Source: Alphaproteobacteria bacterium (lineage in GTDB: Bacteria > Pseudomonadota > Alphaproteobacteria > Micropepsales > Micropepsaceae). From it: a stretch of 49,406 bases of DNA. The notes beneath the pieces are model-generated. The model had not been told where the DNA came from. It saw only the letters and a list, made by a program, of their open reading frames with translations, and ran no database searches. Shown here in pieces: positions 43,459-49,406 of this stretch (position 1 is the first letter of the stretch; each line of letters begins with the position of its first letter). The translations under genes and the position numbers were made by a program. The stretch is taken from the NCBI GenBank assembly GCA_021324545.1, contig JAJPIX010000001.1, forward strand, positions 1 to 49,406, written 5' to 3'.

Positions 43459-43459
<1 letters not shown>
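42521..43459 (-). CDS. ctaB: protoheme IX farnesyltransferase
   Basis: CtaB (CyoE) farnesylates heme b to heme o, the precursor of heme a. The 312-residue UbiA-family protein has the prenyl-diphosphate site [19 protein letters not shown] and the second acidic loop [14 protein letters not shown], with about nine membrane helices. Its ATG overlaps the ctaD stop by one base (TGATG). Confidence 0.96.
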
Positions 43460-45911
<2,452 letters not shown>

Positions 45912-45977
45912 CCGGCGACCTCGCGAAGCTGCGGGGCGAAGCGGCAAGTCCGCTACCCCCTTTGATTCCGGTGCCGA

Positions 45978-46000
45978 TTTAGGAGAGCCAAGCCCCTAAA
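45978..46000. repeat. inverted repeat in the ctaC-tldD divergent region
   Basis: TTTAGG (45978-45983) and CCTAAA (45995-46000) form a perfect 6-11-6 inverted repeat 67 bases before the ctaC start. The size and place suit a regulator operator, but chance cannot be excluded. Confidence 0.35.
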
Positions 46001-46104
46001 GTCATTGCGACCTTATGACACGCGCGTTTGCGTCCAAACCGCATGAGTGCGGGAATTTGGCGGAAAGCGCATTATGTAACGGAACAGCACAGCGGAGACC
46101 CGAC

Positions 46105-47526
46105 ATGGCGGCAAACGACCTGTTCTTCAGTCCGTCCGGCCTCGACCGGAAACGCGTTCAGGACGTGGTCAACGAGTCGCTGAAGGATGCCGACGACGGC
46201 GAGCTCTTTCTGGAATACCGCCAGAGCGAAGCGTTCAGCTTCGACGACGGCCGGCTGAAAGCCGCCAGCTTCGATACGACGCAAGGCTTCGGCCTGCGCG
46301 CGGTGGCGGGCGAAGCCACGGGCTATGCGCATGCCACCGATCTTTCCGAGGACGCGATCCGCCGCGCCGCCGAGACCGTCCGCGCCGTGCAGCATGGCTA
46401 TTCGGGCGTGGCGGCGGTGCCGCCCGTTCGCACCAACAAGAAACTGTATCCCGATATTGACCCGCTTCAGAGCGCGTCGTTCGAAGCCAAGGTGAAACTG
46501 CTTCAGGAAATCAACGAATACGCCAGGGCCAAAGACCCGCGCGTGAAACAGGTGTCCGCGTCGTTGTCGGGCGAATGGCAGAATGTGGAAATCCTGCGTG
46601 CCGGCGGCGAGGCGTATCGCGATGTCCGTCCGCTCGTGCGCATCGGCGTTTCCGTGGTGGTTGAAGAAAACGGCCGGCAGGAAGCCGGAAGCTTCGGCGG
46701 CGGCGGACGCGGCGGCTACGAGAAATATCTCGACCCGCAGTATTGGCGCGACGCCGTGGACGAGGCGCTGCGCCAGGCGCTCGTGAATCTGAAGTCGATC
46801 CCCGCGCCCGCGGGCGAGATGACGGTTGTGCTTGGACCCGGATGGCCGGGCATCCTTCTGCACGAGGCGATCGGCCACGGCCTCGAAGGGGACTTCAACC
46901 GCAAGAAGACAAGTGCGTTCGCGGGCCTGCTCGGCCAGCGCGTCGCAGCCCCCGGCGTGACGGTGGTGGATGACGGCACGATCGACGGGCGCCGCGGTTC
47001 GCTCACCATCGACGATGAAGGCACGCCGACATCCCGCACCGTCCTGATCGAAGACGGAATCCTGAAGGGCTACATGCAGGACCGCCAGAATGCGCGGCTC
47101 ATGGGCATGAAGCCCACCGGCAACGGGCGGCGGCAATCCTTCGCCGCGTCGGTCATGCCGCGCATGACCAACACCTACATGCTGGGCGGCGACAGGACGC
47201 CGGAGGAAATCCTCAAGAGCGTGAAGAAAGGTATCTACGCCACGAATTTCGGCGGCGGACAGGTGGACATTACCAACGGCAAGTTCGTGTTCTCCTGCAC
47301 CGAAGCCTATCTGATCGAGGACGGAAAGCTTGGCGCGCCGATCAAGGGCGCGACCTTGATCGGCAACGGCCCCGATGCGCTGACGCGCGTCAGCATGATC
47401 GGCAACGACATGAAGCTCGATACCGGCGTGGGTACCTGCGGCAAGAACGGGCAATCCGTGCCCGTGGGCGTGGGTCAGCCGACGATCCGGCTCGACGGCC
47501 TCACGGTGGGCGGAACCGCGGCGTGA
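46105..47526 (+). CDS. tldD: metalloprotease TldD
   Basis: TldD, with TldE (not in this window), forms a zinc protease that trims peptides, including microcin precursors and CcdA. The 473-residue protein has the HExxxH motif at residues 253-258 (HEAIGHGLEGDFNRKK) and the C-terminal GTCGKNGQSVPVGVGQPTIRLDGLTVGG block with its cysteine. ATG 46105 is preceded by GGAGA; the frame to 46015 is less likely. It is divergent from the oxidase operon. Confidence 0.95.
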   Translation: MAANDLFFSPSGLDRKRVQDVVNESLKDADDGELFLEYRQSEAFSFDDGRLKAASFDTTQGFGLRAVAGEATGYAHATDLSEDAIRRAAETVRAVQHGYSGVAAVPPVRTNKKLYPDIDPLQSASFEAKVKLLQEINEYARAKDPRVKQVSASLSGEWQNVEILRAGGEAYRDVRPLVRIGVSVVVEENGRQEAGSFGGGGRGGYEKYLDPQYWRDAVDEALRQALVNLKSIPAPAGEMTVVLGPGWPGILLHEAIGHGLEGDFNRKKTSAFAGLLGQRVAAPGVTVVDDGTIDGRRGSLTIDDEGTPTSRTVLIEDGILKGYMQDRQNARLMGMKPTGNGRRQSFAASVMPRMTNTYMLGGDRTPEEILKSVKKGIYATNFGGGQVDITNGKFVFSCTEAYLIEDGKLGAPIKGATLIGNGPDALTRVSMIGNDMKLDTGVGTCGKNGQSVPVGVGQPTIRLDGLTVGGTAA

Positions 47527-47586
47527 CTTGATGTGCAGGCCCCGTCTGCATACGCTGCGCGCGCCATCGCTTGTCGCGGCGCCCGC

Positions 47587-47961
47587 ATGCAGCTTTTCAA
47601 GATCCTTGCCAGGAAGGAATGGAACGCGGCGAAAAAGGCCGGCGTTTATCGCGGCTCGGCCGACGACGTGCGCGACGGATTCATTCACCTTTCCACATCG
47701 GCGCAGCTGGCGGAAACCCTGTCGCGCCATTTTGCGCATGCAACCGATCTTGTCCTTGTGTCGCTCGACAGCGATTCCCTGGGCGCGGCGCTGAAATGGG
47801 AGCCGGGCGGCCACGGGACCGACTTCCCCCATCTCTACGGCGAGATCGATCCATCGCGCGTCCTGTGGAGCGAACCGATCGGGCTGAAATCGCCCGGCGT
47901 GTTCCGGCTTCCCGTCCGCGCATATGTGGACCGCAAGGATCTCCTCGACCGTCCAAGCTGA
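47587..47961 (+). CDS. DUF952 family protein
   Basis: A 124-residue cytosolic protein of the DUF952 family: LFKILARKEWNAAKKAGVYRGSADDVRDGFIHLST, LVLVSLDSDSLGAALKWEP and FPHLYGEIDPSRVLWSEPI. The fold is small and compact; the function is unknown. The family often lies next to dihydroorotate dehydrogenase genes, which are not seen here. Start ATG 47587 was chosen by family length; ATG 47533 is also in frame. Confidence 0.88.
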   Translation: MQLFKILARKEWNAAKKAGVYRGSADDVRDGFIHLSTSAQLAETLSRHFAHATDLVLVSLDSDSLGAALKWEPGGHGTDFPHLYGEIDPSRVLWSEPIGLKSPGVFRLPVRAYVDRKDLLDRPS

Positions 47962-47967
47962 CGCCGC

Positions 47968-48222
47968 TCATCCGTAGCGGATCTTGAAGCCCAGAATGAT
48001 CGCCGACAGCACGAAGGTGACGGCATTGGCCGCAATCACCGGCAAATCGGCCGTCAGCAATCCGTAAAGCAGCCAGAGAAAGATGCCGATCGTGAAGACC
48101 AGAAACATGCTGAGCGAAATGTCTTCAGTCGAGCGCGTGCGCCAGGTCCGCATCACCTGCGGCACGAAAGAGACGGTGGTGCAGAACGCGGCGGCAAGGC
48201 CAATGAATGTGATGCCGGACAT
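47968..48222 (-). CDS. SemiSWEET-type transporter
   Basis: An 84-residue, three-helix protein of the PQ-loop/SemiSWEET family that dimerises to form a sugar pore in known relatives. The signature is TTVSFVPQVMRTWRTRSTEDISLSMFLVFTIGIFLWLLYGL. The solute is not predictable here. ATG 48222 is chosen by alignment; the frame to 48276 adds a non-conserved leader. It converges with DUF952, six bases apart. Confidence 0.9.
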   Translation of the reverse strand: MSGITFIGLAAAFCTTVSFVPQVMRTWRTRSTEDISLSMFLVFTIGIFLWLLYGLLTADLPVIAANAVTFVLSAIILGFKIRYG

Positions 48223-48270
48223 GGGAAATTCTTTCGTCGGAACAAAGCGATTCACGGTGAAGCCAACGCA

Positions 48271-48297
48271 TAGCACGGCCGGGATGCTTCCGTGCTA
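48271..48297. repeat. perfect inverted repeat between SemiSWEET and the two-span gene
   Basis: TAGCACGG (48271-48278) and CCGTGCTA (48290-48297) form a perfect 8-11-8 palindrome in the 110-base divergent region, 35 bases before ATG 48333. It could be an operator for both promoters, or a hairpin at the 5' end of a transcript. Confidence 0.5.
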
Positions 48298-48332
48298 GAC
48301 TGGCAAAAACCGCGAAAACGGGGGGAACAACG

Positions 48333-48548
48333 ATGCGCGGACTTGTCCTGCTTGTGGGCTTCGTCGCCCTGGTTGCCGGCGTGATCTTCGCCGGACAGGG
48401 ATCGGGTTATCTGACCTATACGCCGCCCGGAATGCACCCGAGCTTCATGATCGGCGACATGCACTGGACCTATTACGGCATTGCCATCGCCGTGGTCGGC
48501 CTGCTGCTGATCCTGATCGGCCGCCGCCGCCGCGACATGCGGGGCTGA
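48333..48548 (+). CDS. small membrane protein with two predicted spans
   Basis: A 71-residue protein: span one GLVLLVGFVALVAGVIFAG, a short exterior loop YLTYTPPGMHPSFMIGDMHWTYYG, span two IAIAVVGLLLILIG and a basic tail RRRRDMRG. No family recognised. ATG 48333 is preceded by GGGGGGAA. It stops directly before the end of gshA on the other strand. Confidence 0.75.
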   Translation: MRGLVLLVGFVALVAGVIFAGQGSGYLTYTPPGMHPSFMIGDMHWTYYGIAIAVVGLLLILIGRRRRDMRG

Positions 48549-49406
48549 TCAGAGGAAATTGTATTCCTCAAACAGCGGCTTCATGTCGCCGTTCCAGCGC
48601 GTGCGGAAGTGATCGAGCAGTTCTTCCGCGCGGGTCTGGCGGCGGTCCACCAGCTCGCGCAGCGGCACGAGGAATCCTTCTTCGGTTGTGCCGATGGAAT
48701 CCGATTGTGCGCGGCGCCGCAGGCCCGCGGCGGAAATCTCCAGCATCTCCTTTGCGAGATCGCCCAGGGTGCGGCCGCGGAACGGCGTCCGGAACGCCTG
48801 CCTCGGGACGGAATCCCGCATGGCCTGGCGTTCCTCCGCCGTCCAGTCCTTCACCATGTCCCAGGCGGCGTCGAGCGCCGTCTGATCGTAGAGAATGCCG
48901 ACCCACAGCGCGGGCAAGCCGCAGATGCGCCGCCAGGTGCCGCCGTCGGCGCCGCGCATCTCCAGAAATGTCTTCAGCCGCACTTCGGGAAAAATCGTGG
49001 TGAGGTGATCGGCCCAGTCGGCCATCATGGGCGTGACGCCCTTCAGTTCGGGAATCCGCCCTGCGAGGAAATCGCGGAAGCTCTTGCCGGCGACGTCGAT
49101 ATACCTGCCGTCGCGATAGATGAAATACATCGGCACATCGAGCGCGTAGTCCACATAGCGTTCAAAGCCCATTCCCTCTTCGAACACCCAGGGCAGCATG
49201 CCCGCGCGCTGGTTGTCGGTGTCCGTCCACACATGCGAACGGTACGACAGAAAGCCGTTGGGCATTCCCTCGCGGAAGGGCGAGTTGGCGAACAGCGCGG
49301 TGGCCACCGGCTGCAGCGCAAGGCCGACGCGAAATTTTTTCACCATGTCGGCTTCGCTGCCGAAATCCAGGTTCACCTGCACGGTGCAGGTGCGGAACAT
49401 CATCTC
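48549..49406 (-). CDS. gshA: glutamate-cysteine ligase, plant/alphaproteobacterial type (partial)
   Basis: The C-terminal about 286 residues of a glutamate-cysteine ligase, which makes gamma-glutamylcysteine in glutathione synthesis. The visible part starts in the [20 protein letters not shown] block and continues with [34 protein letters not shown] and [28 protein letters not shown], typical of the plant-type enzyme. The gene continues beyond 49406, so its start and the N-terminal ATP-grasp-like part are not in the window. Confidence 0.93.
   Translation of the reverse strand, partial: EMMFRTCTVQVNLDFGSEADMVKKFRVGLALQPVATALFANSPFREGMPNGFLSYRSHVWTDTDNQRAGMLPWVFEEGMGFERYVDYALDVPMYFIYRDGRYIDVAGKSFRDFLAGRIPELKGVTPMMADWADHLTTIFPEVRLKTFLEMRGADGGTWRRICGLPALWVGILYDQTALDAAWDMVKDWTAEERQAMRDSVPRQAFRTPFRGRTLGDLAKEMLEISAAGLRRRAQSDSIGTTEEGFLVPLRELVDRRQTRAEELLDHFRTRWNGDMKPLFEEYNFL

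Overview
The window reads as chromosomal, housekeeping-rich DNA from a GC-rich alphaproteobacterium. Support for this: the run rpoZ - rsh - pyrE - pdxJ - acpS - lepB - rnc - era - recO - parC; a SciP (DUF1153) cell-cycle regulator; a bifunctional-type Rsh; a ctaC-ctaD-ctaB-ctaE cytochrome aa3 cluster with DUF983 and SURF1; a split glycine decarboxylase behind a tandem glycine riboswitch; and a scattered REP-like palindrome with the CTTCGGCAGGCTCAG core seen in many alphaproteobacteria. The genus cannot be fixed from this sequence. No tRNA, rRNA, CRISPR array, insertion sequence, phage gene or integrase was seen.

Layout. 0.1-6 kb: an SRPBCC protein, a predicted outer-membrane beta-barrel protein followed by an rRNA 2'-O-methyltransferase that probably starts at CTG, two tandem L,D-transpeptidases and an MFS carrier. 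6-8 kb: an AidB-like acyl-CoA dehydrogenase, a 64-residue orphan and a repeat-rich non-coding patch. 8-18.3 kb: a long minus-strand series for topology, repair, RNA processing, secretion, cofactor and stringent-response functions (parC, recO, era, rnc, lepB, acpS, pdxJ, pyrE, rsh, rpoZ). 18.4-23.8 kb: sciP, a slipin, two small membrane proteins, an exported protein, folK, a NYN-domain protein fused in translation to a family 5 uracil-DNA glycosylase, and a pentapeptide-repeat protein with a clear terminator. 23.8-30 kb: a frameshifted exported protein of unknown function, then gcvPB, gcvPA, gcvH, gcvT, all read leftward from a strong promoter through the riboswitch. 30-35.5 kb: an orphan gene, argS coupled to a lipoprotein, ispH-rnhA, a Prx5 peroxiredoxin and YqgE. 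35.4-46 kb: a membrane EAL phosphodiesterase with a dead GGDEF domain, a GNAT enzyme, an M16 protease, then the aa3 oxidase cluster, which includes a 49-residue single-span protein and lacks ctaG. 46-49.4 kb: TldD, DUF952, SemiSWEET, a two-span small protein, and a glutamate-cysteine ligase cut by the window end.

No obviously new defence or biosynthetic system is present. The observations most worth a second look are: three REP-like repeats, each placed directly before a start codon and one also encoding the Rsh C-terminus; a set of genes whose -10 box sits exactly six bases before ATG (leaderless mRNA candidates); the CTGA-coupled rRNA methyltransferase; the oxidase cluster without ctaG but with a tiny membrane protein; and a frameshifted exported gene next to the gcv operon.
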